Shown here piece by piece: positions 1 to 7,594 of a DNA stretch of 64,000 nucleotides. Both the position numbers and the translations under genes were made by a program. The stretch covers positions 62,001-126,000 of the forward strand of contig JAFAZH010000056.1 of assembly GCA_019239895.1 (NCBI GenBank). The letters run 5' to 3'. Position 1 is the first letter of the stretch, and every line of letters begins with the position of its first letter. The notes under the pieces are model-generated. The model worked only from the letters and a program-made list of their open reading frames with translations. It did no database searches and was not told where the DNA came from. Origin of the DNA: Abditibacteriaceae bacterium (GTDB taxonomy: Bacteria; Armatimonadota; Abditibacteriia; Abditibacteriales; Abditibacteriaceae).

Positions 1-2
1 GG

Positions 3-1124
3 GGCGTTTTAGAAGGGCAACGACCACGCAATGCGGGTAGTAATGCGCGTTTAGGGGAACATGGCCAAAAGGTGCGGGTGCCGCTGGCGCGTTTAACCAC
101 TGATGATGGCTCAAGCGGACTGGGGATGTGCTGGCTGACTCCCGAACGCGCTCAGATGGCATTAGGAGTGGCCCTTGATGATCTTTTCTCTTCTGCACAT
201 GGGGTGGCTGAGGCGTGGCGGTGGCTGGATTATCCACTCTGGGATTTAATGGGTAAACGGGCCGGCCAGCCGGTTTATGCTCTGGCAGCGGTGATGAATG
301 GATGTGACTTGCAGGGTGTTTACGACACCCAGAGTTACAGCGCACCCTGCTATGATACATCGCTGTATTTTGATGACTTGCACCTTGCCTCAGAAGCTGA
401 AGCGGCGGCTCTATTAGCTACCGAAGCGCGTGAGGGTTATGCAAGTGGACATCGGGCTTTCAAGATAAAAGTGGGTAGGGGTGCGCGGCATCTACCACTG
501 GAGGCAGGCACTCAACGCGACATCGCGGTGGTACGCGCTGTGCATGAGGCCGTTGGCCCGGATGCGCCGCTGATGCTGGATGCTAATAATGGCTATAACT
601 TGAATCTCACCAAGCGAGTCTTAGAGGAGACCGCCGATTGCAGCATCTTCTGGATTGAAGAAGCCTTCCATGAAGACGCGGTGCTTTATCGTGACCTGCA
701 AGCATGGTTAGATGCCCGGCAGTTACCAACTCTCATTGCCGATGGCGAAGGCGCGGCAGCCCCCGACTTATTACGTTGGGCGCAGGAAGGGCTGGTGGAT
801 GTTATCCAATATGACATCTTTGGTCATGGCTTCACGCGCTGGTTGAGCCTGGGTAAACAACTGGATAAGTGGAAAGTGCGCTCGGCCCCACACCATTATG
901 GTGGACACTATGGCAACTACGCCGCTTGCCATTTGGCCGGGGCGATTCGCGGCTTTACCTATGTAGAATTTGATGCTGCCACCACGCCAGGTCTTGATAC
1001 TTCAGGCTATAAAGTGCGTAATGGTCGCGTTCATGTCCCGGCGCAACCGGGGTTTGGCATTGAAGTTGATGAAGACTTGTACCAAAAGGCTGTAGAAAAC
1101 TCCGGTTTCACATTGACGCTGTAA
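3..1124 (+). CDS. Enolase-superfamily (mandelate racemase/muconate lactonizing type) protein, 5' end outside window
   Basis: The frame is open from base 3 with no stop before it, so the true start lies left of the window; the GTG at 72 is internal. The visible part covers the end of the capping domain (VRVPLARLTTDDGSSGLG) and the whole (beta/alpha)7-beta barrel. Superfamily signatures are in order: a KxK-type segment FKIKVGRG, metal-ligand strands LMLDANNGYN and FWIEEAF, a third acidic strand IADGEG, and a late His-rich loop SAPHHYGGHYG where MR-type enzymes place a catalytic His. The family abstracts a proton alpha to a carboxylate, usually to dehydrate or racemise acid sugars. The substrate cannot be read from sequence; the nearby sugar-acid genes suggest an acid-sugar dehydratase. 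It is distinct from the DgoD-like paralogue at 12262. Confidence 0.85.
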   Translation, partial: GVLEGQRPRNAGSNARLGEHGQKVRVPLARLTTDDGSSGLGMCWLTPERAQMALGVALDDLFSSAHGVAEAWRWLDYPLWDLMGKRAGQPVYALAAVMNGCDLQGVYDTQSYSAPCYDTSLYFDDLHLASEAEAAALLATEAREGYASGHRAFKIKVGRGARHLPLEAGTQRDIAVVRAVHEAVGPDAPLMLDANNGYNLNLTKRVLEETADCSIFWIEEAFHEDAVLYRDLQAWLDARQLPTLIADGEGAAAPDLLRWAQEGLVDVIQYDIFGHGFTRWLSLGKQLDKWKVRSAPHHYGGHYGNYAACHLAGAIRGFTYVEFDAATTPGLDTSGYKVRNGRVHVPAQPGFGIEVDEDLYQKAVENSGFTLTL

Positions 1125-1351
1125 GTTTTATTCCTGGCCTGCCCCCTTCCACATTCTGCTTAAAGAAGAGAGTTGTGGGGCATAATAGAAGTAAGAGCCA
1201 AAATACTACCCCGTAAACAATTCCATTAAGACAGGAGCGTAAGTTGCAGACATTGGTATGACTTGTTAAAGTTCACCGGCCAAAATGATGCGCTATTGAT
1301 GATAGATGTTAACTCCACACCAGGGTATAAGTTGCAATATCAAGGGGTGTA

Positions 1352-1966
1352 ATGGCTCCAGGCACTCAAAACGGTGAATCCGGCCCATATCGCATTCTCT
1401 TAGTTGAAGAGGATAAGGATTCTGCTCAGGCCATTCTCCAGAATCTCAGTAGGGCCAAACTCGATTGCCGTTATGCAACAGACGCTAATACCGGTTGGCA
1501 GGCGTTTGAGCAGACTCAGCCGCACCTTGTGCTACTGAACCTGGGCTTACCCGACTTAGGCGGTTTCGTGTTATGCCCTAAGATTCGAGAGCAGAGTACA
1601 GTCCCCATTATCATTGTATCCCTCCGTAAACGGAAGGAAGACCAGTTACACGCTTTGAAAATCGGCGCAGATGATTTCCTAATTCGGCCAATTGATGATG
1701 ACCTGTTGCTGGCGCGGTGCTTAACGCTTTTACGTCGTGCCTATCGTTATGATGCCAGGGCTGAGCAGGATACACTGCAAGCAGCGCTGCAACAAAACCC
1801 CAGTCAGAGTATTCAATCTACCCTACCCTCGGATTGGGTGACGTGTGACTCTTGTAGCTATATGGGGCCGGGGCATCGCTTCGACCGCTTGAACGCTGCT
1901 GGAGAGCGGGTTATGATGTGTCCCCACTGCAATCACACCCAAATGCTGACGTATACCCTCCGCTGA
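1352..1966 (+). CDS. Degenerate response-regulator receiver domain fused to C-terminal zinc ribbon
   Basis: 204 residues, ATG preceded by AAGGGGTG. Residues about 13-130 match a CheY-like receiver: RILLVEEDKDSA (acid pocket E20/D21), LVLLNLGLPDLGG, IIIVSLRK and DDFLIRPID. The phosphoacceptor Asp is replaced by Asn (N63) and the invariant Lys of the KP motif by Arg (R112), so ordinary phosphoryl transfer is unlikely. After a Gln/Ser-rich linker, residues about 165-195 hold CDSC...CPHC, a Cys4 zinc ribbon. No DNA-binding or enzymatic output domain is present. It stands alone with no histidine kinase next to it, and ends shortly before the convergent esterase-family gene. Probable role: a phosphorylation-independent adaptor. 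The fold call is firm; the function is inference. Confidence 0.8.
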   Translation: MAPGTQNGESGPYRILLVEEDKDSAQAILQNLSRAKLDCRYATDANTGWQAFEQTQPHLVLLNLGLPDLGGFVLCPKIREQSTVPIIIVSLRKRKEDQLHALKIGADDFLIRPIDDDLLLARCLTLLRRAYRYDARAEQDTLQAALQQNPSQSIQSTLPSDWVTCDSCSYMGPGHRFDRLNAAGERVMMCPHCNHTQMLTYTLR

Positions 1967-1996
1967 TTACTTATCAACCCAACTAATGGCCCTGCC

Positions 1997-3391
1997 TCAG
2001 ACGCCACTGGGGAATGTTTCTGGGACTTCTCCTTCCCAGCGTGAAGTGCGTTCCAGGGGTTCTACAGCACGGGTTTCGTCGAAATGCAGCATCGCGTCGA
2101 ATTGATCGGGTAGCCAGGCATGGAAGTAATGGCTTTGCCGCTCGGTATCTGGCCGGTAAATGACGCCAATAGCGCGTTCTAACCTCGCCTCTTGTAAACC
2201 CTGTATGACAGCCTTGAATTGTTCGCTTTGGGAATGCGCTGGCACCTCACGCAACGGCAGCAAAAAACGAGGTACTCCAACCTCATGGAAAAGGGCCTCA
2301 TAACTGTCGTCTAAGGCAGGACGCACCCGCTTGCGTTCGCAGGGTTTGTCCCAATCGGAAGCCGCCGTAACCGTGCCCGTGTAGGTGCTAAAGCCGACTA
2401 ACACGGCTTGTCCATCATAACGCTGACGCACCAGTTGGCCGACATTCAGTTCTCCATTGCGCCCCATTTCAGTGGCGCGGGCATCTCCTAAATGCGAGTT
2501 GTGTGCCCAGATGACGACTTTGGGAGTTCCCCCGTGCCGCCCCAAATAAGACACGAGGGCCTCAAGGGTATCCGCCATGTGGGTATCGCGCAGATTCCAC
2601 GAAGAAGCGCGGCCATGAAACATGGAGCGGTAATACTCTTCGGCATCTTTGATTAAACGCGCATTTTGCTCCGCGAAAAAAGCGTCGTCCTCGGCTTCAA
2701 CACCATCGCGGTGCGCGTATTCATGAAGGTGGCGTTGCACATCTAACAACTGTTCAACAACTGCGCCTTCACATGATTTATTCAAGCCAATGCTGGAAGC
2801 ATAGCCATAAGCCTGCGTATCTTCGTGATAATCTTCAAAGCAGCTATAACGCTGCCGCGCCCGACTGGCTGCTTCTGGATCAACCTTGTCGAGATACTCA
2901 ATAACCGCTTCAATGGAAGCATAGAGGCTATAAAGATCAAGCCCGTAAAACCCGACCTTCGCGGTGTCGCTGGCAAGTCCATCGTTATGGCTGCGCATCC
3001 AGCCCACGAAATCAAGCACCACCGAATTGCGCCACATCCAGGAGGGAAAACGCTTAAAGCCAGCCAGCGCCGCGCCTGCCTCATCATCGGAGCTTTCGCC
3101 GCGCACATAACGGTTCACCCGTTGAGCATCTGGCCAGTCAGCTTCCACGGCAACTGCCGTGAATCCCTTTTCCTGAATCAGACGCCGGGTAATCTCCGCT
3201 CGTGCTTGGTAGAACTCATGTGTGCCGTGTGATGCTTCGCCTAAGAGTACAAAGCGGGCATCTCCAATGAGTTCCAAAAGTGGATCATAATCTTTTGCAG
3301 TGCCATTTAATGGGTGGGCTACAGCGCGAATATTACTGGCTAAAGTTTTAGTATGTTCAGAGGTAGTTGATTTGTTTTTGGTCTTAAACAT
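1997..3391 (-). CDS. Erythromycin esterase family protein
   Basis: 464 residues from the ATG at 3391. A TTG at 3529 would add 46 residues of no recognisable family character, so I prefer the ATG. Family motifs are intact: LLGEASHGTHEFYQAR (E52, H55), AVEADWPDAQRVNRYVRG (E83), SSWNLRDTHMADTL and VVIWAHNSHLGDA (H297, H300). In characterised Ere enzymes the equivalent Glu/His residues hydrolyse the macrolactone ring, but most chromosomal members of this family have no proven macrolide activity and many act on unknown esters. No signal peptide is visible, so it is probably cytoplasmic. It lies beside the DUF2961 gene on the same strand with a gap of about 145 bases, so co-transcription is possible. 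Resistance should not be assumed. Confidence 0.88.
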   Translation of the reverse strand: MFKTKNKSTTSEHTKTLASNIRAVAHPLNGTAKDYDPLLELIGDARFVLLGEASHGTHEFYQARAEITRRLIQEKGFTAVAVEADWPDAQRVNRYVRGESSDDEAGAALAGFKRFPSWMWRNSVVLDFVGWMRSHNDGLASDTAKVGFYGLDLYSLYASIEAVIEYLDKVDPEAASRARQRYSCFEDYHEDTQAYGYASSIGLNKSCEGAVVEQLLDVQRHLHEYAHRDGVEAEDDAFFAEQNARLIKDAEEYYRSMFHGRASSWNLRDTHMADTLEALVSYLGRHGGTPKVVIWAHNSHLGDARATEMGRNGELNVGQLVRQRYDGQAVLVGFSTYTGTVTAASDWDKPCERKRVRPALDDSYEALFHEVGVPRFLLPLREVPAHSQSEQFKAVIQGLQEARLERAIGVIYRPDTERQSHYFHAWLPDQFDAMLHFDETRAVEPLERTSRWEGEVPETFPSGV

Positions 3392-3536
3392 AATTCTGTC
3401 AGGGCCTTCTCTACGTCTTTGAGGTGTTTCCCTTGCAGAATCTATTCCGAGATTGGACAACTGAAAATTTGAGAGACACCCACCTCTATAAGAAGCGAGT
3501 CTCTGCTGCATCGTGTCTGATAGTTTCAACCACTGC

Positions 3537-4679
3537 TTAAGTGTGTTTGCGCTGCCATTGCTCTTTAAGTTTTTGCATTTCCTGATTGGGCTGTACAGTG
3601 CGTGAAGTCACCTGATTTTTCTTGTCGCGCAGCCAGTGGCCCTGATTATCGCGCAGCACGGGCATCCGCTTGGCAACGGGTGGCACCTTGGCGACGCGAG
3701 TCGGTTGGGCGGCATACCAGTAGGCTACGCTGCTCATCTCGTTACAGAGGTGGTTGCCATGTCCATGCTCGATAGTGACTTTAACTTCTTGCTCAAAGCG
3801 CACCGGGTTCTCGATGTGATGCACGTAACTGGTTTGATAGCCATTGGTGTGTGATTCATGGATGGAAGAGCCATTGCGCAGAAACGCATTCGGCTGCATT
3901 CCCCAGGCTTGGTTGAGATAATCTTCGCTGCCCGTGCCGTGCAGGTCGGGCGGCCATTTATAACCATCTACCCAGATCATGTCGTCGCCCTCGCCCCACC
4001 AGGTGCCGGAGAAATTGGTAACATTGAGATTGCAGCCGATGTAATGTCCTCGTCCCCGCGTTTCCAGAATCACATAGTTGTTGTCCCAGGCTAAGCGTTC
4101 TGTATTGATAATATTGGATTCGGGGGTATTAACTCCAATTTCTGGCCCCCAACCACCAAAGGGATTTTCGCGGCGGAACTCTGCGTGCAAGTATCCGGTT
4201 TCTTCTGCCCAGGGTTCATCGTGAGTTTCATAATCAATATAGAAATACTGGCCATGCCTCTCCTGGCTTTCGTTGACCATCTCCACTCTGGCACCAGTTC
4301 TAAACGGCATGGGTAAATAGCAATTCAGGGCACAGCCATGATTAAAAGTGTTGTTCTGACTGGTAGAAGCGGAGAAGATAAGGGACTGATAAGAGTTGAC
4401 GATACCATGACCTAAACCGAAAAAGTCACCAAGAGGACAGAGGATGCTGGGATACACGGCATTGTCCCAGGTGATTTTTAACAAGCATTCGCGGTAGTGA
4501 TTGCCCTGAGTCATCCAGATATGGGTGACGCAGCCCGGCCCGGTGATGTCAGCCAGCACCTTCGTCTCGCCTGGCTCAATAGTCCAGGCATCGGCATTGC
4601 GCCCAGTGGTGTCCCAGGAAGAAAAACGTCCTGTTTTGCGACGACAGATGTGAGTGAGGTTTTGCAGAAAATTCGTCAC
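3537..4679 (-). CDS. DUF2961 / GH172-family glycoside hydrolase-like protein
   Basis: 380 residues. The GTG at 4679 is chosen because AAAAGGAG lies five bases upstream; a longer reading would start inside a dispersed repeat. Hallmarks of DUF2961 (GH172) are GETKVLADITGPGCVTHIW near the N-terminus, LGDFFGLGHG, LPMPFRTGARVEMVNES, FSGTWWGEGDDMIWVDG and GTGSEDYLNQAWG near residue 250; the Glu of the last motif lies in the family's active-site loop. Characterised GH172 enzymes act on difructose dianhydride I or D-arabinofuranosides. No signal peptide is seen, unlike the second DUF2961 protein at 32913. The product suggests intracellular processing of a furanoside-containing sugar; the substrate is unknown. 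Confidence 0.88.
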   Translation of the reverse strand: MTNFLQNLTHICRRKTGRFSSWDTTGRNADAWTIEPGETKVLADITGPGCVTHIWMTQGNHYRECLLKITWDNAVYPSILCPLGDFFGLGHGIVNSYQSLIFSASTSQNNTFNHGCALNCYLPMPFRTGARVEMVNESQERHGQYFYIDYETHDEPWAEETGYLHAEFRRENPFGGWGPEIGVNTPESNIINTERLAWDNNYVILETRGRGHYIGCNLNVTNFSGTWWGEGDDMIWVDGYKWPPDLHGTGSEDYLNQAWGMQPNAFLRNGSSIHESHTNGYQTSYVHHIENPVRFEQEVKVTIEHGHGNHLCNEMSSVAYWYAAQPTRVAKVPPVAKRMPVLRDNQGHWLRDKKNQVTSRTVQPNQEMQKLKEQWQRKHT

Positions 4680-4700
4680 AGCGGCTCCTTTTGGTGATTT

Positions 4701-4832
4701 AACCTCTCCCCTGTCCCCTCTCCGAAACGGCGAGGGGAACAAAGGATGACTCTATTGTGAAACTTATACTTCACCCGAAGGCCATCCTCTGACACCCCCT
4801 TCCCGAATCGGGAAGGGGGACGGGGGGTTAGG
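4701..4832. repeat. Dispersed CCTCTCCCC/CCTAACCCC inverted repeat, copy 1
   Basis: Mosaic element that starts AACCTCTCCCCTGTCCCC and ends GGGGACGGGGGGTTAGG, with inner stems CTTCCCGAATCGGGAAG and an imperfect GGATGA/GGCCATCC pairing. Read on the minus strand it ends GGGGAGAGGTTAAA just in front of the DUF2961 gene. Related copies lie at 12149, 16839, 35931 and, inside a coding region, at 59492. Confidence 0.85.
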
Positions 4833-4974
4833 TCAAAATAGTAGGCTTACCAAAATATATCACTAAACTCGTATGTCACGGTTGCCGTTGGGGTTGGCTC
4901 CGTTTAGACTTTAGCTGCTCCCCGAAATAATCATCAACTATCTGCCCTCTCTATCCCGGCAGAAAGGAAAGTCA

Positions 4975-6318
4975 ATGACAGACGCTAAAAAGCCAAAGTC
5001 GCAAAAGCTAGGCTCCAATGCCACGAAGTTCTCGCGTCGTGGTTTTCTGAAAGCATCCGCTGTGGCCAGTATCGCCATGCCCTATATCATACCGGAGGGC
5101 GTGTTAGCTCAAGGAGGACGCCCCGGTGCCAATGACCGCATCAGCATTGGCAACATTGGCATTGGCGGACGTGGTACTGACTTGCTGAATGCCGCCAATG
5201 GGTCACGCGATACCCAGGTGGTGGCGCTGTGTGATGTGGACGCTAATCACCTCGCGGATGCCGCTAAGAAAGTCAAGGGCAATCCTTTTACTTCCAAGGA
5301 CTACCGGGACATCTTAGAGCGCAATGATGTGGATGCCGTCATGATTGGCGCACCGGATCACTGGCACGGGTTGATGACGGTCAATGCCTGTCAAGCGGGC
5401 AAAGATGTTTATTCCGAGAAGCCCACCTGCCGCACCATCCACGAGGGTCAGCAGATGATTAAAGCCAGCCAACGCTATGGCCGCGTCGTGCAGATTGGTG
5501 CGCAAGGCCGCTCGCATCCCTTCGGACGGGCCACTGCCGAGTTCATTCGCAATGGACAGCTTGGCCGGGTGAATCAAGTGGAGGTCTGGCACGCAGTTAA
5601 TTACACTGGGGGCACCTTACAACAGAAAACGCCGCCACCGGAACTCGACTGGGACTTGTGGTTGGGGCCAGCCGCCTGGCGGCCTTATAACCCCGATATT
5701 GTGCATTTTAACTTTCGCTGGGTTATGGATTTAGGCGGCGGCTTTATCCGGGATCGGGGCAACCACATTTTGAGCATTGTCAGTTGGTGCATGAATGCCG
5801 ATAACATTGGGCCAGTCAGTGTTGAAGCGACAGGCCAGCGCACCTTTGGCATCCCGTGGGACGTGCCGACCACAATGGATGTGAAATGGGAATTCAAAAA
5901 TCCCGATTGGACGCTGACCTGGAGCCAACCGGGGGCGCGTTATAAGTTCCCCGGCTCGGCTGATATTGACTGGGGCGCGAAGTTCTATGGCGACCGGGAT
6001 AACCTGATTTTTCTTGGTGGTGACAGCGGCCAAGACGTGGAAATGAAGGTCAAGCAATACCAAACCCCGGCAGATGGCATCCATGTTTACCGCAGCACCG
6101 ACCACTTCCAGAACTGGGTAGATTGTATTCGCTCCCGCCAGAAACCTGTGATGAACGTAGAAATTGGCCATCGGGTCGTGAGCCTGGCTATTATCGCTAA
6201 TATTTCTTATATTCTGGGTCGCAAATTGCAGTGGGATGCAACCAAGCAGGAGTTTATCGGCGATGCGGAAGCTAATCGCTGGCTGAATCCGCCTTATCGC
6301 GGGTCGTGGCGGATTTAA
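4975..6318 (+). CDS. Gfo/Idh/MocA-family oxidoreductase with Tat signal
   Basis: 447 residues; AAAGGAAAG precedes the ATG. The N-terminus has a twin-arginine motif (S20-R21-R22-G-F-L-K) followed by a hydrophobic stretch and VLAQGG, so it is probably exported folded with its nicotinamide cofactor. The Rossmann domain shows IGNIGIGGRGTDLL and VVALCDVD; the EKP motif (YSEKPTCRTIHEG) carries the usual catalytic-lysine region; the C-terminal alpha/beta domain has WHAVNYTGG and GGGFIRDRGNHILSIVSW. Tat-exported members are common in Planctomycetota and Armatimonadota. It likely oxidises or rearranges a sugar or cyclitol. The PhyH gene at 6490 follows after a cloverleaf-like repeat. Confidence 0.9.
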   Translation: MTDAKKPKSQKLGSNATKFSRRGFLKASAVASIAMPYIIPEGVLAQGGRPGANDRISIGNIGIGGRGTDLLNAANGSRDTQVVALCDVDANHLADAAKKVKGNPFTSKDYRDILERNDVDAVMIGAPDHWHGLMTVNACQAGKDVYSEKPTCRTIHEGQQMIKASQRYGRVVQIGAQGRSHPFGRATAEFIRNGQLGRVNQVEVWHAVNYTGGTLQQKTPPPELDWDLWLGPAAWRPYNPDIVHFNFRWVMDLGGGFIRDRGNHILSIVSWCMNADNIGPVSVEATGQRTFGIPWDVPTTMDVKWEFKNPDWTLTWSQPGARYKFPGSADIDWGAKFYGDRDNLIFLGGDSGQDVEMKVKQYQTPADGIHVYRSTDHFQNWVDCIRSRQKPVMNVEIGHRVVSLAIIANISYILGRKLQWDATKQEFIGDAEANRWLNPPYRGSWRI

Positions 6319-6320
6319 TA

Positions 6321-6480
6321 GCCGGGCCTATAAAAGACCCGGCAGGAAGTTGGACAAGCCGCCAAGCGTCCGTTGGACGCCACATAATTTCGTAGGGGCA
6401 TGATTCATCGTGCCCTGGCCATGTACCGTCCAAAGGACGGCTGGCTTTAGCCCTCCTGCCGGGTCTTTTACAGGCCCGGC
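6321..6480. repeat. Cloverleaf-like inverted repeat, copy 1
   Basis: Outer arms 6321-6346 and 6455-6480 pair over 26 bases with one mismatch (GCCGGGCC...ACCCGGCAGG). Inside lie smaller hairpins GCGTCC-GTT-GGACGC, AGGGGCATG...CGTGCCCT and CCGTCC-AAA-GGACGG. The second copy, with the same layout, is at 14381-14541. Confidence 0.9.
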
Positions 6481-6489
6481 TAAACCATT

Positions 6490-7269
6490 ATGAACACAAC
6501 CTCCATCATCACGGATGCACAAAAGCAACAATATCAAGAGGAAGGCTATTTTATCCTGGAGCGCGTCATACCGGATGACCATCTGCAACTGCTCCAGGAG
6601 GCGTGCCAGCAGTTTATTGATCTCGTGGATGAAGAGATGGAGCAGCAAGGAGTGGAAGTATTAGGGTTGAACCGGCGCAATAACCGCTATTTTATTACCC
6701 AACCGTCCCTGGAAGAGCCACGCTTATTGGAGTTTCTTTTTAGCGACTTGATGGCGGATATTGCCCGTGCCGCACTGGGGCCGGATGTGTGGCTATTCTA
6801 TGAACAATATGTGGTCAAAGCGGCTGAACAGGGCATGAAGTTTGGCTGGCACCAGGATTCCGGTTATGTCAATGCGCCGCATAAACCATATCTGAGTTGT
6901 TGGTGCGCCCTGGATGATATGAGCGAAGCCAACGGTACCATTTACGTGCTGCCCTATTCGCGGGCTGGCGGGCGTGAAGTCTTTGAGCATGTGCAGGAAG
7001 AAGGCAGCAACGACCTGATTGGCTACTCCGGCGATGATCCGGGCGTGCCTGTGATTGTGCCCGCAGGCAGCATTGCTATATTTTCCAGCGTGACTCTACA
7101 CCGCAGTGGCTATAACACCACCGACAAAATGCGCCGCAGCTATCTGGCGCAGTATTCCTCTGAACTCCTGCTCAATACGGATGGGCAGCCACGAGGCCGC
7201 TCCGAACGATTTCTTAAGAATGGGCGTCGTGTCACGGATATTGAGAATGTTGAAGATGTGCAGGTTTGA
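6490..7269 (+). CDS. Phytanoyl-CoA dioxygenase (PhyH) family Fe(II)/2-oxoglutarate oxygenase
   Basis: 259 residues. The double-stranded beta-helix iron site is complete: H121 and D123 in GWHQDSG, distal H204 in VTLHRSGYN, and an Arg shortly after (MRRSYLAQYS) to bind the 2-oxoglutarate carboxylate. Such enzymes hydroxylate a small molecule at the expense of O2 and 2-oxoglutarate. The substrate is not readable; bacterial members near Gfo/Idh/MocA genes often act on small sugars or secondary metabolites rather than phytanoyl-CoA. It is one of three PhyH paralogues here and probably follows the oxidoreductase gene in one transcript, separated by a 160-base repeat. Confidence 0.88.
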   Translation: MNTTSIITDAQKQQYQEEGYFILERVIPDDHLQLLQEACQQFIDLVDEEMEQQGVEVLGLNRRNNRYFITQPSLEEPRLLEFLFSDLMADIARAALGPDVWLFYEQYVVKAAEQGMKFGWHQDSGYVNAPHKPYLSCWCALDDMSEANGTIYVLPYSRAGGREVFEHVQEEGSNDLIGYSGDDPGVPVIVPAGSIAIFSSVTLHRSGYNTTDKMRRSYLAQYSSELLLNTDGQPRGRSERFLKNGRRVTDIENVEDVQV

Positions 7270-7343
7270 ATTGAAGGCAAAAGGTAAAACCCCGAAACTA
7301 CTTAGAGCATCTAAATAAATGGACTCTCTATGGCTTTACCAAG

Positions 7344-7466
7344 TGTCATTCTGAGCGCAGCGAAGAATCTACTCTGCGCCTCTTGGGAATCTGAGCTAAA
7401 CCATGTCGTTTTAATGAGTGCTCTATAGCTCCGCAAAGTAGATTCTTCGCTGTGCTCAGAATGACA
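7344..7466. repeat. GTCATTCTGAGC-type dispersed inverted repeat, copy 1
   Basis: Arms TGTCATTCTGAGCGCAGCG... and ...CGCTGTGCTCAGAATGACA flank a spacer of about 60 bases. It fills most of the gap between the PhyH gene and the VWA gene; I see nothing else there. Related copies lie at 32727, 35205, 36077 and 61506. Confidence 0.88.
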
Positions 7467-7594
7467 AACTCTTCTTTGCTGGATTGTCATTTTAGGCACT
7501 CTTAGCTTCATGCCTTCCTATTTCTTTTAATTTTGCCTTTTCCTTCATCAAACAGTAGAGAACTCCCATCTCTGGCTGACCGTCTGATAGGGGG

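Noticed and set aside
1997..3391. Calling the esterase-family gene a macrolide resistance gene
   Set aside because: Catalytic residues are present but chromosomal homologues with unrelated substrates are common, and no other resistance or mobile gene is nearby.
3392..3529. 46-residue N-terminal extension of the erythromycin esterase family gene from a TTG
   Set aside because: The extension has no family similarity and the ATG at 3391 gives the expected N-terminus.
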